Assembly (NCBI RefSeq): GCF_000247695.1
Contig: NW_004624734.1
Coordinates: 31,378,491 to 31,442,490 of the forward strand
Direction: 5' to 3'
DNA: 64,000 nt
From: Heterocephalus glaber
Lineage: Eukaryota > Chordata > Mammalia > Rodentia > Bathyergidae
Part shown: piece after piece, positions 11,695 through 24,251 of the stretch
Numbering within the stretch: the first letter of the stretch is position 1
Layout of the letters: each line of letters opens with the position of its first letter
Notes under the pieces: generated by a model
Told to the model about the DNA's origin: nothing
Databases searched by the model: none
The model's input: the letters and a program-made list of their open reading frames with translations, nothing else
Made by a program: the position numbers and the translations under genes

Positions 11695-11833
11695 CTGCTG
11701 TGATGGAAAGACTTCAGCTTTGGCTGCAACAGCACAAACAGCACCACAAGGAGGAGGATGAGTGCCACGGAGCTGGCAGTGGAAGCCACAATGGACAGCG
11801 TGGGGACTCCAAGTGATGTGTGGGTTTCTTTGT
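11695..11833 (-). CDS. SUSD6: SUSD6 coding exon 3: transmembrane segment
   Basis: 139 bases complete Asp107 and encode residues 108-152 plus two bases of codon 153. The acceptor is CCATAG|AC (AG at 11835-11834); the donor is AGCAG|GTAAGC (GT at 11694-11693). A short juxtamembrane stretch (KETHTSLGVPTLS) leads into a hydrophobic span of about 22 residues (roughly 121-142, rich in V, L and I). The basic stop-transfer sequence QPKLKSFHHS follows. This fixes the type I topology: sushi domain outside, tail in the cytosol. Confidence 0.95.
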
Positions 11834-12824
11834 CTATGGAAACAAGCCTCCATCAGAAGAATTTGATGTCCAGACATAAAACACAGGCCCCACAGCTGAC
11901 GCAGTCAAATGCCCCCTGCCTGGTGCCACACAGAGGCATCCTACAGCAGGGCCTCTTCGGGAAAGCAGCGTAGAGCTGCATATGTACACACAGTGCTCTG
12001 GGAAAGGGACCACTTCCCTCTCCTGTTTCCTGAATAAAAAATTCCCCTCAACTCCAGCCTTTGAGGTCCATCTAACTAGATCTAACTCATTAACTCTGGA
12101 GATCTTATCTCTATAAACCACTCTGATCCCACCCCCAGTAACAGGCTGCTGAACTTAATGTTCACTAAAATGAACACATCATTCCACCACGAGTCCACCC
12201 ATGTTTTTCCTCATGTGGTGGGATAATTTAGAAGTACTGGGCTGTAATAAGCCCACCCTAGTCCTGAAGCTATGGTTGTAGACCTCAGGTTGGTTCTCTT
12301 TTCTGGGGTGTCAGATGACCAGATGACACACACTTCCCTTCAGACAGCTGGATTTTCTTGTCATGTAAGACAGGAGGAAACAGGAGGGAAGAGGGGGCTT
12401 CTGTCCAGCTGGCCTGTAGCCCCATAACAAAACAATCCATTTCCATTCAAGGAAAAATGGAATGAAAGAGACACTAGGGAAGGTGTCAGCATTATGTTCA
12501 TTGTAGTAGCAGAACACAGTCAAAGGTCACGAGCACTGGCTAGGCCAAGGAGATCCTAAACATCAAAGGGACTTGACACAGCATAGCAGATGCCTCAGTG
12601 AAGATATGGGAGGCCCTCAGTACCTCAGTGGAATACAATGGGACACACACCACCAACCTCAATGTCTTCCACAAAGACACAAAATCCTAAAGGAAGGGAG
12701 GCTGCAGGGCAAGCTGGCTATGCCACAGCACAGCCAAAGGTACTCGGCAGGAAGCACGCACCACTTCCCAGGAGGTGACAGAAAGCAGAATCCCAGAGCA
12801 ACTCCTTCTGATTTGCAGACTGAC
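11834..12824 (-). other. SUSD6: SUSD6 intron between coding exons 2 and 3
   Basis: About 1 kb, GT...AG. I recognise no repeat or other feature in it. Confidence 0.9.
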
Positions 12825-13022
12825 CCTCATTGAGATGGCAGCTGATCTCCATGGCTGGCTTCCACTCGCCATTCTTACACGTCAGGTATTTGTAGTCCCC
12901 CTTCAACATGTAGCCTTCTGCACACAGGTATTCAATGACACTGCCTGCTGTCAGGGGGTCTCTGCAGGGTCGGGGGTGGCAGATGTAGCCACCATTTTCT
13001 GGCTCCGGGGGCAGGGGACACA
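12825..13022 (-). CDS. SUSD6: SUSD6 coding exon 2: sushi (CCP) domain
   Basis: 198 bases encode residues 41-106. The acceptor is TTTGCAG|TG (AG at 13024-13023); the donor is AATGAGG|GTCAGT (GT at 12824-12823). Both junctions leave phase 1, the usual arrangement for a shuffled CCP module. The domain starts VCPLPPEPENGGYIC and has cysteines at about residues 42, 55, 60, 74, 89 and 102, with the typical CCP tryptophan at 94 (GEWKP). A minimal sushi domain has four cysteines, so the pair around 55/60 is extra; the human protein has the same set. The domain faces outside the cell or the organelle lumen. The donor is GTCAGT rather than GTAAGT, which is still acceptable. Confidence 0.96.
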
Positions 13023-13265
13023 CTGCAAAGACAGAGAGGGTGGTGGTACCATGGTGAAACTTTCAGTGTTTCCACTTGACAACGCTGTTCTGAAAGACCT
13101 GGTGTGAAGGGCAAAGAGCCAACATTTAGAGCAGACAAAGCCTGGAATTCAGGCTGTCACTGATAGAAAGGGAAGTCTGGTCACTCACACCATTTCCTAC
13201 CCCTTCCCTGACCATATCTCAGGAGAGCTGCCTCCATATTGAACAGGCAACTCTGACAATGTCTT

Positions 13266-13355
13266 TTTTTTTCGGTGGTGGTGGTACTGGGGATCAGACT
13301 CAGGACCTTGCGCTTGCAAGGCAGGCGTGGGGCCAATGAGCTAAATCCCAGTCCT
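13266..13355 (-). repeat. ID SINE (antisense) with target duplication
   Basis: An antisense ID (GGTACTGGGGATCAGACTC ... GAGCTAAATCCCAGTC) is flanked by CTCTGACAATGTCTT at 13251-13265 and 13356-13370. Confidence 0.9.
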
Positions 13356-14399
13356 CTCTGACAATGTCTTGAACCTACTGCAACTGTGACATGACTCTAA
13401 AAAAACTCCTAGCACAGTAAGTCAGAGTAAAAGGAGATAAAATACTGCCAGCCAGTGAGGGGCAAATATTAGGCTCGTTTCAGATATCAATGCCAGAAGG
13501 AATTCCATAGTAAAATAAAAATGTGTGTTCTCAGCCTCAGAGTGGATTTCTGGGAGGCTTCCCAAGTCCCTGGGTGCCTTTCATTCTCTGACTGGCAGTG
13601 ACATCACTTGTCTCTATCTCATAGTAAGTCCCACATTTTTCACCCACCCAGGCAGGATGATCTGGTTTTAAAAGCACCTTCACCCCTTGTCTTATTTATT
13701 TGTCCCTACAACTCTGAGATAGTTATCATTTCTCCCCTTTGAAGTCAAGGACACCGAGGCCTACAAAAGCAGTGACTTAGCCAAGCTTACGAGCGGAAGA
13801 AGGCTCACCTGGGACCTGGATTCTATCCATCAGCAGGTGCCACTCCCATTCTGTGAGCTGAGGGGTTTATAAAGGATGTTATGGGTCAAGGCTATATCCC
13901 CTACACCTCTTCAGACTGGTCAGCTGGGGATGTGGCAAACAGGGACTGGGTTTGGTGGGGCTGTAGGGGAAGGCAGGGTGAGCAGGTTCCCAAGAACTTC
14001 AACTTTCCCAACACTTTCCAAATGTAAGATAGTCCAAGTTTTCCAAAGAAAATTCAATTTTGCTGATCATATCCTATTCACCACCCTGAGTATCACAAAG
14101 ACATCTGTATGAGAATCAAAAACGGTCATTTTCTCTTACTCCCTCTAACAGGCCTGGAGCGACTGGTAGTCATGCTATAGTGCCTGGCTGTCCAAGATAA
14201 GGCACTGGCTCACTCCCATCTGCAAGCTCCACTGACTGCCCTTGGTCAGATGTGTCCTGAAGGACTCTCTCCAGCATCCACCTCCCTACACTCAAGAATG
14301 CTATAAAGCTGGCTGGGGTGGATACTAGGCCAGCAGAAAGGCACCCTGCCCTCATGCTGCATATCACTGAAGATGGGGAGACGACGCCATTTTCATTTC

Positions 14400-14495
14400 A
14401 ATTTATTTATTCATTTGATGGTGGTGGGGATGAAAGCCAGGGCATCGCACATGCTAGGTACATGTTCTGCCACTGAGCTACACCCCTAGCCCTAC
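14400..14495 (-). repeat. Older ID-like SINE (antisense)
   Basis: GCATCGCACATGCTAGGTAC and CCACTGAGCTACACCCCTAG form a diverged antisense ID with a degraded T-rich tail. Confidence 0.7.
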
Positions 14496-14519
14496 CATTT
14501 GACAAAAACTGTTAATAAA

Positions 14520-14640
14520 GCCGGATGTGGTGACACATGCCTGTAATCTCACCACTTGGGAGCCTGAGGCAGGAGGATCATGAGTTCAAGGCAAGCTCAA
14601 ATTGCACAGCCAGATCGTGTCTCAAAGAACAAAAAGCTTT
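14520..14640 (+). repeat. B1 SINE
   Basis: CCTGTAATCTCACCACTTGG, CCTGAGGCAGGAGGATCATG and GATCGTGTCTCAAAG give a B1 monomer in the plus orientation. Confidence 0.8.
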
Positions 14641-14649
14641 TAACAACCA

Positions 14650-17600
14650 AGCTGGGTGCCAAGGGACCCAAAAGAGAAGTCTAGCAGTTTCTCTAAAACT
14701 AGATGATGAGCCCAAATAAGCCCCCTCACCTTACCCCAGTCCTCCTGAAAGACACAGTTCCAATCTGGCCACTTGGCTCCGAGTCCCACACTGGAGGCAA
14801 GCAGGGGCAAACACTCCTGGTGCTCTCAAGGCTGTGGCCAAGCAGTTCAGAGAGCTGGCCAGCAAACTGCTTTACACCTTCACGTTTCCTCTTTTGTTCA
14901 GGGCAGCAAGCCTGTCACAAACCTCAACTCCCCTCAATCTGTGTCTAATGGCTTCATTTCCCCGGCATAACTAATGCCAGGCACTCCAGGGTAGCTCCTG
15001 AAAGCAGGCAGAAGTGGCACACTGGGCCAGTGTGCTGCGGGGGCGGTCTGGGTCCGGTCTCTTCTTGGGAAGGAAGAGCTGCTGATTCTAAGACCACTCC
15101 TACTCTGCTGCATATTTCTGCCTGTAAAACCCACAAATCCACAGAACCTTAGAGTTACAGCCCAGAGGTAACCTAGCATTCATTTTAGAAGTGAGGAAAG
15201 TGAGGTCTACAAAGAAACAACTTGTAATTCAATTTAGTTTTGCTTTAACTGATATTTATTGATTACTCTGTATGGGGTCATGGTGTTACAGCTCTGAAGA
15301 AGGATAAAAAGATAAGTACCTCAGGTACTTGTAGCCAAATAGGGGTATGACAAACATATGCATACATTTAAAAAATCGTTTTCTTCACTGTGTCTAGGTT
15401 TTTGGTTTGGTTTAAGAATACTATTCCCTCCTTGGAGGTTATAAGCATACTCTACAATACTGTCTTGTAATGTTTTAAGGATTGGGTTTTACTTAAATAC
15501 TTTTACCCGAAAAACCTCATGGGAAATGTACATACATGGTTAAAAAAAAAAAATCAAAAGGAAGGATGCAAAGTGAAAAGCCTCTCTCCCATGTTTTAGC
15601 CACTCAGCTACACTCTCCAAAGGCACTACACTGGCTTCTTCCACACTCTTTCAAAAAATTCTCCTGAAGATTTATTGCAATTCACATCAAAGAGTGTGAC
15701 TCGTGCTTCAAGGGAGGAAGTCAAGAGCAGGAGACAATACATCTTGTGTGTGGGAGATCTGGGTGGCTAGGGAGGAAATGGCACCTCAGATGCGGCTCCA
15801 TTTCATCAGGAAAGGAAGCGGCAATCTGAAGTAAATGCACTGAAGTAGGGAGGTGTAGGTCAAACGCAGAGAATACCACGTAGCCCAGTTTAGCTGAGAT
15901 CATTAATAAGGAAAATTTGGCCCCCCAAGTTAAAAACTTGAACAGTGATGAAAACATTTTGTAGACATTCAAAGGGAAAGGAGCCACTGAAGGTTCTTAG
16001 AAGGTTAGCATTACAAGTGGAGCTGAGTTTAACAGACCAGAGGTAGGCCAAAGGTCGAGAGTCCCTTTAGATTACGTCAGCAGTACAGCAATCCTAGTAT
16101 GGTAAAATAAACTCAAAACAACAACAAAAAAATGTTATGCTTATTCCAGAAGGTCACATAAAATAAACTGAATTATGGCAGGTTCAGCATCATGAGATGC
16201 CTCCCCGGTTTCAAGGAAGAAAATAAAGAGCTTAGAAGAAAGGATCAAAACATAAGTAAAGGAGGCAAGGTCATTTTCAGATCCTCTTCCCCAAAGAGCA
16301 GCATGGAAAAGTTCAGCTGAAGGCAGATGTGAGGTGGACCCTCTCAGTGAGCCTTGGGTTAACAGAAGGATGAGCAAAACCCACATAGCCAACAAAATCA
16401 TCCAGGAGCTGCCAGAAGCCACTCTCCTGGGCAGATGCTGACAATCTGCACAGCAAGGTCATTCTCTGACAACTCCAAGTCTGCAGAGAGAATCTCAAGC
16501 TCTGATCATAATCAGAAAGGCAATAAAACATGTGACTTGACAATGCTACATACTTTTTAAAGGAGAGAAAGACCAAGCAGTTAACTTTACAGGGAAAATC
16601 CTCTAGCTCCTCTTTGCATTCCACTGTCTCCCACTCCCACAGGCAGTGGGCCTGCAGTGAGCACAGGCAGGGGGAGGGAATCCTTGGCCGGGGGCTCAGT
16701 AGGCATCCAGGCCAAGTCCAGCCAACCAGCTGAGGGTGCAAATGACCTTGGCAGGATCCCACCACCAGGATCTCAGCCTAACACACCCCTAAGAAGCCAA
16801 CCACAACCCTTACTGGCTCTATTCTGTTTATGCGTTGTTGTTTTAGGGTCCAGTCTTTGAGGAAAAAAAGGCAAATTAAAACCAAAGAAACTTTTATAAC
16901 ACTTCATAAGGAGCACAGTAAAACAAGCTCCAAGAAAGGGCCCAAGGTCAAAGTGCTACATTTAACAAAGAAATAAACATTCAAGCCCCTTCAAAATAAG
17001 GTGTGGGGAGTCAGAGGCCCCATGCCTGGAGCCTCTGAGGGGTTAAAGAATTGAGCAGAGGAGGCAGAGGACATTTAAGTATCTGGTGCATTCTCAGAAG
17101 ACAACAGAAGAGCTCTCCAAACACAGAAACTGAGGGCTGTAGAAACTGCTGTCTCATGAGTTCACTCACAGGTCTGAAATAATGTAGCCTTACACTAAGA
17201 TGTGTGAACATATGGGACCCAAGGGAGCAAGGAGAAACAGGTGCTTAGTGAAGGTGCTGAAAGCAAAGACAGTCAAGAGAAGCTTTCCTGGAATCCACCC
17301 ACTGCATCAGCTACGCAGGTGTGAGCACAGTAGTTGAGGGGCTACGGGGGAATTCCAGAAAACAGAGCAGGCCCTCTCCATTCACGACCCCCTGGGAGGG
17401 CTCCAGGTAAGTGTGACAGAACCACACCCTCAAAGAGTGTAGGACCAAGAGGCGACACAGACACACATGCTGCCAACTCTAAAAGTCAGTCAAGGAGATG
17501 ACACAAGCTGCTCAAAGGCAAGTTTTTCTATGAGCCTGGGGTGCCTTGAGCAGAGATAACCTCATTTGTCTGGCAACCAGACTGTGAGAGCCTGGAGCAA

Positions 17601-17790
17601 AGAAGAAAAACAGGAGCAAAAACTAAGTGGAGTGGGGCAGAAGGGATGGAGGGAAATCACAGATTAGTACAGTACTGTCCAGAGCAATGTAATGTAGGCA
17701 CACAGGTAATTTTAAATTATCCTTTAATAAAAGGAAATGGGTAAAGTTAACTTTGATAATATTTTTATATAACACAACACAGGGTTACAT
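14650..17790. other. Intron stretch without recognised features
   Basis: I see weak MIR-like words (around 15140-15310) and no clear insertion. Open frames up to 150 codons on the minus strand (16313-16765) match no family I know and lack splice or codon support. Confidence 0.5.
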
Positions 17791-17799
17791 TCTGATAAA

Positions 17800-18285
17800 T
17801 CCACTGTAAAGTGAAAATATTAAGTTATGAGAAAAAAATGTGGAGGTTTCTCAAAAAATTAAAAATGGGACGACCATATGATCCAGTGATCTCTCTACCA
17901 GATACATATCCAAAAGAAATGAAATCAACATGTCAGAGACACTGGAACTCTCACGTTTACTGTAGCACCATTTACTGTAGCCAAGAAACAGAAATAACCT
18001 AAGTCTCCACCGGCTTGACAAGTGAATAAAGATAATGTACGTATCCACAATGGAATACTACTTAGCCATAAAAATGAAACCCTGTAATCTGCAACAACAT
18101 GCACATGGAAACACAAAGCACTGTATTAAATGAAATAAGCCAAGCACTGAAAGACAAATACCACATGTTATCACTCATATTTAGAACCTACAAAAGTTGA
18201 CCTCACAGAAGTTGAGAACAGAATAGTGGTTAGTAGAGGCTGGGGAGAGTAGAGGGGGAGAGAGGACAGGAAAGCTTGGTTGACA
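17800..18285 (+). mobile_element. L1M-type 3' fragment
   Basis: It has the conserved L1 3' end order: CATATGATCCAGTGATCTC, GAAATGAAATCAACATGTC, CACAATGGAATACTACTTAG, ATGAAATAAGCCAAGCACTG, CACATGTTATCACTCATATT. It is a truncated, noncoding and ancient copy. Confidence 0.85.
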
Positions 18286-18289
18286 AGTA

Positions 18290-18905
18290 ACAGTAGCCAC
18301 TCCTTTAGGAGCTGTCCTTTGCAAGGTAACTTTACCTCCTTTGTCCACCATTCTAAATTCTAAAGAGAGGCAGCACCTAAATGATTAGGTCATTAACTGA
18401 TAAATAATCTCTTTACATTTATAGAACCCAGAACATCTGGTGACCTTCAGATTACATCAGAGTATGTCATGCCCCTCCTTATTCTTTATTTTTGTGTACC
18501 AACTAACAGAAAGTATGTACATTGCAGAGGCTTAACTTACAAGAAAGTGACCTGTCCATCTAAAGAACTATAGGAATTAGCCCCAAGAGATCAAGGTCCA
18601 CTGCAATATTCCAGAGATGGGGGTGACGGAGGAAGGAAGGGGAGGAGGGAGGGAGAGAGGGGGCAAAAGAGAGATTGACCCACCTGCCCCTTGGTGACAT
18701 GTGCCCAGCATGTTCCCCAGTGTCACCTTGCTCACTGCTCCCTCAGCCTCTTTCCTCTCCCTGCAAGATCCCCTTTATGTATCTGAATATTCCAAGATGG
18801 CCTTTTGAGGAAACAATAGTTCCTTCCTCACTGTCCAGGACAGAAACCCTTGAATAAAATGGACTTGCTTCCTACCAATTCTTAGGTCTCAAGTATTGGC
18901 TTTTG
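18290..18905 (+). mobile_element. ERV1-like solo LTR
   Basis: The right part has the layout of an LTR R/U5 end: pyrimidine-rich CTTTCCTCTCCCTGCAAG, AATAAA at 18853-18858, then ACTTGCTTCCTACCAATTC and TCAAGTATTGGCTTTTGA. A polypurine GA-rich tract lies at 18625-18665. I cannot place the left end exactly and see no internal viral genes beside it. The ERV1 class is inferred from the general form. Confidence 0.5.
18695..18715. promoter_or_regulatory. p53-response-element-like pair of half sites
   Basis: TGACATGTGC, one spacer base, then CAGCATGTTC matches the RRRCWWGYYY doublet at 17 of 20 positions, with both CATG cores intact. It lies inside the LTR at 18290-18905. This is sequence only; no binding data. 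Confidence 0.3.
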
Positions 18906-19799
18906 AATGGTGAGCAGGTGGACCTGAGGCCCCCAAAAAATGGACACTATTTTACAGGTAAGACAGGAGAAATAAGTTCTGGTTTTCTATTGTACAGTAG
19001 CATGACTACAGACAATAATGATGTACTATATATTTCAAAAAAGCCTTAAAAAAGGATTTTGAATGTCTTTATTACAAAGAAATGATAAATGTTTGAAGAA
19101 ATAGATTTGCTTATCCTGATTTGGACATTATACAATGTATGTATACGTGTATTGGAATATTGTGTGTTGTTCTGGTCATAAGACAAGGAAAACAGTAGCT
19201 ACTGTAAACAGAGAGTACACTACTTGTCCAAGTACTCTTCTGAGTTCTATGTGAAGCAGGCATTCTATCTTCTCCTTTCCACAGATGAGAACAATAAGGC
19301 ACAGATGAGTTAGGCGATTTGCCCCAGGACACAAGTATAAACGGCAGAGGTGGATTCAAAGGGCACAGCGGCTCCTAGGCTGCCGGTCTGGCTACTAAGT
19401 TAGGCTGGGCCTACTGAGGAGAGCAAGCCTCTAGGAAAACCTACTAGGTTTTCCTGTGGTTCATCCCTGATGCATGGCCTAGAGGTTGGAAACATTTAGC
19501 TATTTTGTACATAAAAGTAAAGTCATAATCTAGTATGAACTGTCCAATTCAAAGGGAAGCAATTTTCCCATAATAAATTAGAAAAAGTCTCCTAGGCAGA
19601 CTGGAATTAGAGCATGCCAGACAAATACGAAGAGGGAGAAAAACTGACCATCTGATTATGGTGAAAGGTTTCTTCTGAGGCCTCCTTTAGAAAGCTCTAT
19701 AACAACAGGTGATGCATACTGGCCATGTCAGGTTCTATTTCAAGCACTTTACATTTAAACTTGAAACTTTACACACACACACCCTACACATGTAAAATC

Positions 19800-19945
19800 T
19801 TGGCATGGTGCTCATGGCTATAATTCAGCACTCAAGAGGCTGATATAGGAGGATCTTGAGTTTGAGGCCAGCATGGACTACATAAAGTTCTCAGGCCAGC
19901 CTGGACTACATAGCAAGACCTGTCCTCAAAAAACTGAAAAAGAGG
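19800..19945 (+). repeat. B1 SINE
   Basis: GGCATGGTGCTCATGGCTAT and AGGCCAGCCTGGACTACATA give a B1. It carries an extra internal repeat of the CATGGACTACATAA segment. Confidence 0.75.
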
Positions 19946-21024
19946 GAGAAAAAAACTATAAGAAATGTGCACTTACATTATACAAAAGAGCAAATAGAGT
20001 AAAAGAGATAAAAACAGTTACTCTAGGTCACCCAGCAGGTAAGTTGGCACACTTAGGACTGGAACCCAGGAAAGCCGACTTCATTGACTCCATGCCACTG
20101 GGCATATCACAGTGTCCTGGAATCCAGGTTCTCCTCCCACAACCTTAACCTGCCAAGGGAGCCTCAGTGGGCAGAAGTATAGTGACAAGGACAATCTGGG
20201 TATTGCCTGTGGACAATCATCTCCCTGGGCCTCAGTTTCAATACATGAAGGCAATGAACCAGAACCTTTTCAAAAATCTGTCAGAAGTTGGCTGGTGGCT
20301 GGCCTCATCACCTTTTGGATTCATTTGTAAATGTCCTACAACCATGTGGTTTCAAACTGAGCACAGGGCAGGAGGGCTGGAGAAGCCTCCTGCATGCACA
20401 GGCTCCCTCAACTGAGCAGATTCTTGCTGCAATCTGGTGGGAGCAGGAAAACAGGCAGGAGTCCAATTACTAAAGAGATACCCAGGGCTCCTTCTGCCCA
20501 TGACTCTCCCAGACGTCTTTCGCCTTCCTGACCCTCAATCTGAACAGGCAAAAATCTAAGACAAGCTGCAGTGAGAGGGAAGAGAGGTGATTTCTCATGT
20601 CTTTCGCAACCTTCTTCTCGGGTGAGACAAACCTTCCCAGCAGTGAGACAGGAAGCCCATTGTCCAGCCAGGATCCCTTTGCTCATGAGAACTTCCCACA
20701 CGCTGGGGGAGGGTCAGCCTGCCCTCCCTTAAGCCTTTCTGAGGGTGGGGCAGCGGCGCTGGGCTGGGAGAACACAGGAAGAAATACATCCTCCTCTGCC
20801 CTTCCCTCCCTCAGAGTTAGCCCCCCTCCCCCCAGCTCCCACTTCTATTACCCTAAAAGGCCCAGCCCAAGGTTGCTCTGGGACAGCAGCAACTGAAGGC
20901 AGGTCTGTCTCAGGGCCCATTCAGCTCGTTTTGGGCCCCTCACTCTCCATCTCACAGCCAGCTGTGGCAGAGCCAAAAAGAGGCCTTGCCCCACCCCCAC
21001 CCTGTACAGGAGATCAAAAAGCCA

Positions 21025-21197
21025 TGCTCTACCACTGATCTACATGCTCAGTTGTTTTCAGTACTGTGTCTTATTTTGTTTTTAGTTTTAAAACAGGGTC
21101 TAGCTAAGATGCCAACGTGGAACTCAAACTTGTAATCCTCCTGCGTCAGCCTCCCTAAATCCTGAGATTATAGGCATGCATCACCACACCCGCAGAA
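21025..21197 (-). repeat. B1-dID SINE (antisense)
   Basis: CTCTACCACTGATCTACATG (ID-like half) is followed by AACAGGGTCTAGCTAAGATG and ATCCTGAGATTATAGGCATG (B1 half). Confidence 0.72.
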
Positions 21198-21439
21198 AAC
21201 TATGTTCTTTACTGCCCCAAACATGGATGCTGTTGTCACTTGGAAAGAGTCACAAAAGTCCTTAGTCATTTAGAAAAAAATGTTCCTCTCCTGGGCCTGG
21301 AACTCCTGGTCTGAAAGCACAGAGTCAGTGGGAGCCCCACCCTTCTCTGAACCAAAGTTCCAAGGCCACTGCTCCCGGGACATCTCCCCAGGCTTGGCCA
21401 GAGCACTAAGGAGCAGCACAGGCAGAGCCAGCCAGCATG

Positions 21440-21625
21440 GGCCTGAAATTAGATGCCTGGGTCTCATACCACATTGCAATCTGGGGCAGATCTGTTAGTT
21501 TCCTCATCTGTAGGAGGACATAAAAGCTATCTACTTCACTTAGTTGCTACACAGATTAATCAGGATTCCACAAGACAAGTATCTGGCACTTTATCACACA
21601 CAAAGTGTTCAATAAACAGCAGCTT
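21440..21625 (+). repeat. MIR SINE
   Basis: GCCTGGGTCTCATACCACAT, TTAGTTTCCTCATCTGTAGG and the AAAGTGTTCAATAAAC tail follow the MIR order. Confidence 0.65.
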
Positions 21626-21999
21626 TAATATTTTTGCTCCGTGTTCTCACAACATCTTTATTCCTCTTCATAACTGCACCTCTGCAATCACTTTCTCACA
21701 ACCCTTCTCCCATTTACATACCCACCCACACAGCAGGGCAGGGCATTGTTCTCATTTTTGTATCCTCGGCATTTGACATAGAATCTAGCAGATAGTAGAT
21801 GTTTAGCAGAAAACTGCCCTGACTTGCAGAATTTTGCCCACTTGTAAATTTGGGCCACAGTGGCTTCTGATCTGTGATGAGTCAATAACAAAGCAAAGCG
21901 ACTCCCTCTCCAGGCTACATCTTATAGTCTCTACATTAGTATCTTACCATGAAAATACACTCCGTACCTAAAGAGTTTGGGCCACAAGGGATCAGATAA

Positions 22000-22180
22000 A
22001 TGAATCTAGCTTTGACCCAGGGACTCACTCTGCGGCCTGTCAACAATCCTGTCTGAGCCTTACTCCCCAACAGCAATATCCCGCCCCAGGGGTTTTTGAA
22101 CAGACTAATGAAACGGCATATGTGAAAGTGTCTTGTACCATGTCTGCCACATAATGGGCACTAATAAATTTTATACAGCA
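22000..22180 (+). repeat. MIR-like SINE
   Basis: CTTTGACCCAGGGACTCACT near the start and CATGTCTGCCACATAATGGG plus CACTAATAAATTTTA at the end match the MIR 3' part. Confidence 0.5.
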
Positions 22181-24020
22181 AATTAAACCCTTATCTCTGA
22201 TTTTTTGGAATGAGGCAGGCCAAAGGCTTTAGCAAACAAAAGGAAAAGGACTGTTTCAGAAATTTCTGGATATCTGGAGAGAGGGCAAGATGAGCACTCT
22301 GAGAGATTTTTTTTTTCTTTCTCCTTGCTTCAGCTTAGCAATAAGTCAGTTCCATTTCCCACTTTCCTTCTCAGCTGTACAGCTAGGCAGCTCTTGGCTG
22401 ACAAATGGCCTCCATATGGCCTGTTACCCTTTCACCTCCCCTTGTGCTCACAGTTCAGGGACCCCGAGCAACAGGCTGCCTGCTGGGGCTGGGCCCTCTC
22501 CCCGAAAACTGTTATGACTGCTAAGGAAAAGGCAGGTGGGAGGACATTCTCCTTCATCCTGCCGCTCCAGGTCCAAGCCTACAGCAGTCAGTGCTGAAGC
22601 CACCACCCATCTAGTAGTACAGAATGTACAGAGCAAAGCTGGCCCCTAATTACTCCCACCCCAGAATGGCAGGACTACTGCAAAGCTAGGGAGCCAGGCT
22701 ATTCCATGTGTTAATACATGTTACCATGTTTGACTTGAGAGTGGAAGAGAAGGATTAAGAGAAAGTGAGAAATTTTATTTTTCCCTTATCGATAAAGGCT
22801 ATCTAGTCTCATCTGCTTCAGGCTGCCTAGTTCTGGCCCAACTCCTCATCTGCAGAAGGCAAGTTGGTCCTCTACAGGAGTGCTCCAATCAGCTGTTGAG
22901 GCACAGACCAACCTCTGGGGTAACTATTAGCTGGTGATAATTAACTGAGGGCTTAGACTTCAAAACAGTTGATTCCAGGGTGCAAAGGTCAAAGTTTTGG
23001 TTTCATTTCTAATTCTACCATTAACAGTAATTCCTAAGGTCAAATCCAGTTCCAAGTAAACACAACAGGCCTTCAAGAAGCAAACATTCCAATTTAAAAC
23101 AAATATATGATCTCTGTTCTCCACCAGGGTAGAGGAAGAAACGTAACATTTGTACCAGGTATTACATTAGGATCTCAACATTCTCCCACCCTAAAAGGAA
23201 AGCAGTATAATACTCAATTCGTTCAGATGAAGAAACTAAGGCTCTGAAAAATTCAGTAAGTTGATTCCAACTCTGGTTTGCCCTTCTGCCTATTACAGGA
23301 AAGCTGCTTGACTACAGACACCACTGGAAAATCTTACCTGCAAAAATCAAGACCTGCAAAGTGAAACATGGAGGTAAATGACATGGGCAAAGCTGATATA
23401 ACTCCTGTATGGAAAAGAATATGAACTGGAGAGTTTACTTACACACAGAGGTTCATATCTCAGTGAGCCACATTTTCCCACAGAAGGAGAGAAAGGTTAG
23501 TCAGTTTCTTCACTAATCTCTTTGCACTACAAATGGAACTACTTACAGATCACAGATAACAAAACTCCAATTAGAAAAGATATGGGGGCATTTTCAGTGA
23601 GAACGCAAGTCTTCAAGAGTGATACATGAAAGAAAGGTTGCCACTAAATGCAGAATCCAGATGTGGCCTGAAATTAGAGGGTTACCTGTCTGCCAGTTTA
23701 CCCAAAACACACAAAGTCCACTGGAGTATCTCTGCCAAAGTCCCAAATTAACAGCCCCTGCTACGTGTTACCAGTGAGCCAGGCAGTGATTGCTTCTCCC
23801 AGGTCTTCATGAGGCCACTGGTACTCACAGAGGCCTGGGTAACTGCAAAGAATGATCAACACTTGGTAAACTCTAATTATGTATGGGTGGTTGCAGAGAT
23901 CCACTGAGGCAGTGGCCTACACCCAGCAGAACACCATACATAGGTCTTTGAAAAGCACTCACCAGTGGTTGAAGGGTAGTCTAGGTGGTCTTTCTGAAGA
24001 AACAGATGTGACTGGGTCTA
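22180..24020. other. Intron stretch without recognised features
   Basis: No SINE, LINE or coding signal is recognised; weak fossil repeats cannot be excluded. Confidence 0.5.
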
Positions 24021-24022
24021 GG

Positions 24023-24103
24023 TGGTGGTGGCTAACCTATGGCACACATGCCGCAGCCGGCTGTTTGTTATTACTGAAAGCTCTAACAGGTTTGCTATCA
24101 CTG
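24023..24103. mobile_element. hAT-type miniature element, copy 2
   Basis: 81 bp, the same length as copy 1 at 11125. They share GCTAACCTATGGCAC (GCGAACC in copy 1), CCGGCTGTTTGTTAT, and the TGAAAGCTCTAA core, ending in TATCACTG. The flanks GGTCTAGG and GGCTAGGG are a degraded 8-bp duplication. Noncoding. Confidence 0.72.
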
Positions 24104-24251
24104 GCTAGGGCATGCCACCAAATGAGCTCTGTACAATCTGTGGGGTTTGTGGTAGGCCCGGATTATACAATGAGGCAGGGACAAAAAAAGGTTCTAGTTG
24201 TTCTGCGGGCAGGGAGTGGCTGAAGCTGCCAGGACTACATGTCTTTTCTTT

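Noticed and set aside
12823..12824. Unusual donor GTCAGT at the sushi exon
   Set aside because: GT is canonical, and the phase and protein continue correctly into the transmembrane exon, so no anomaly is claimed.
16313..16765. 150-codon minus-strand open frame
   Set aside because: It matches no family I know, has no splice or start context, and lies in plain intron.
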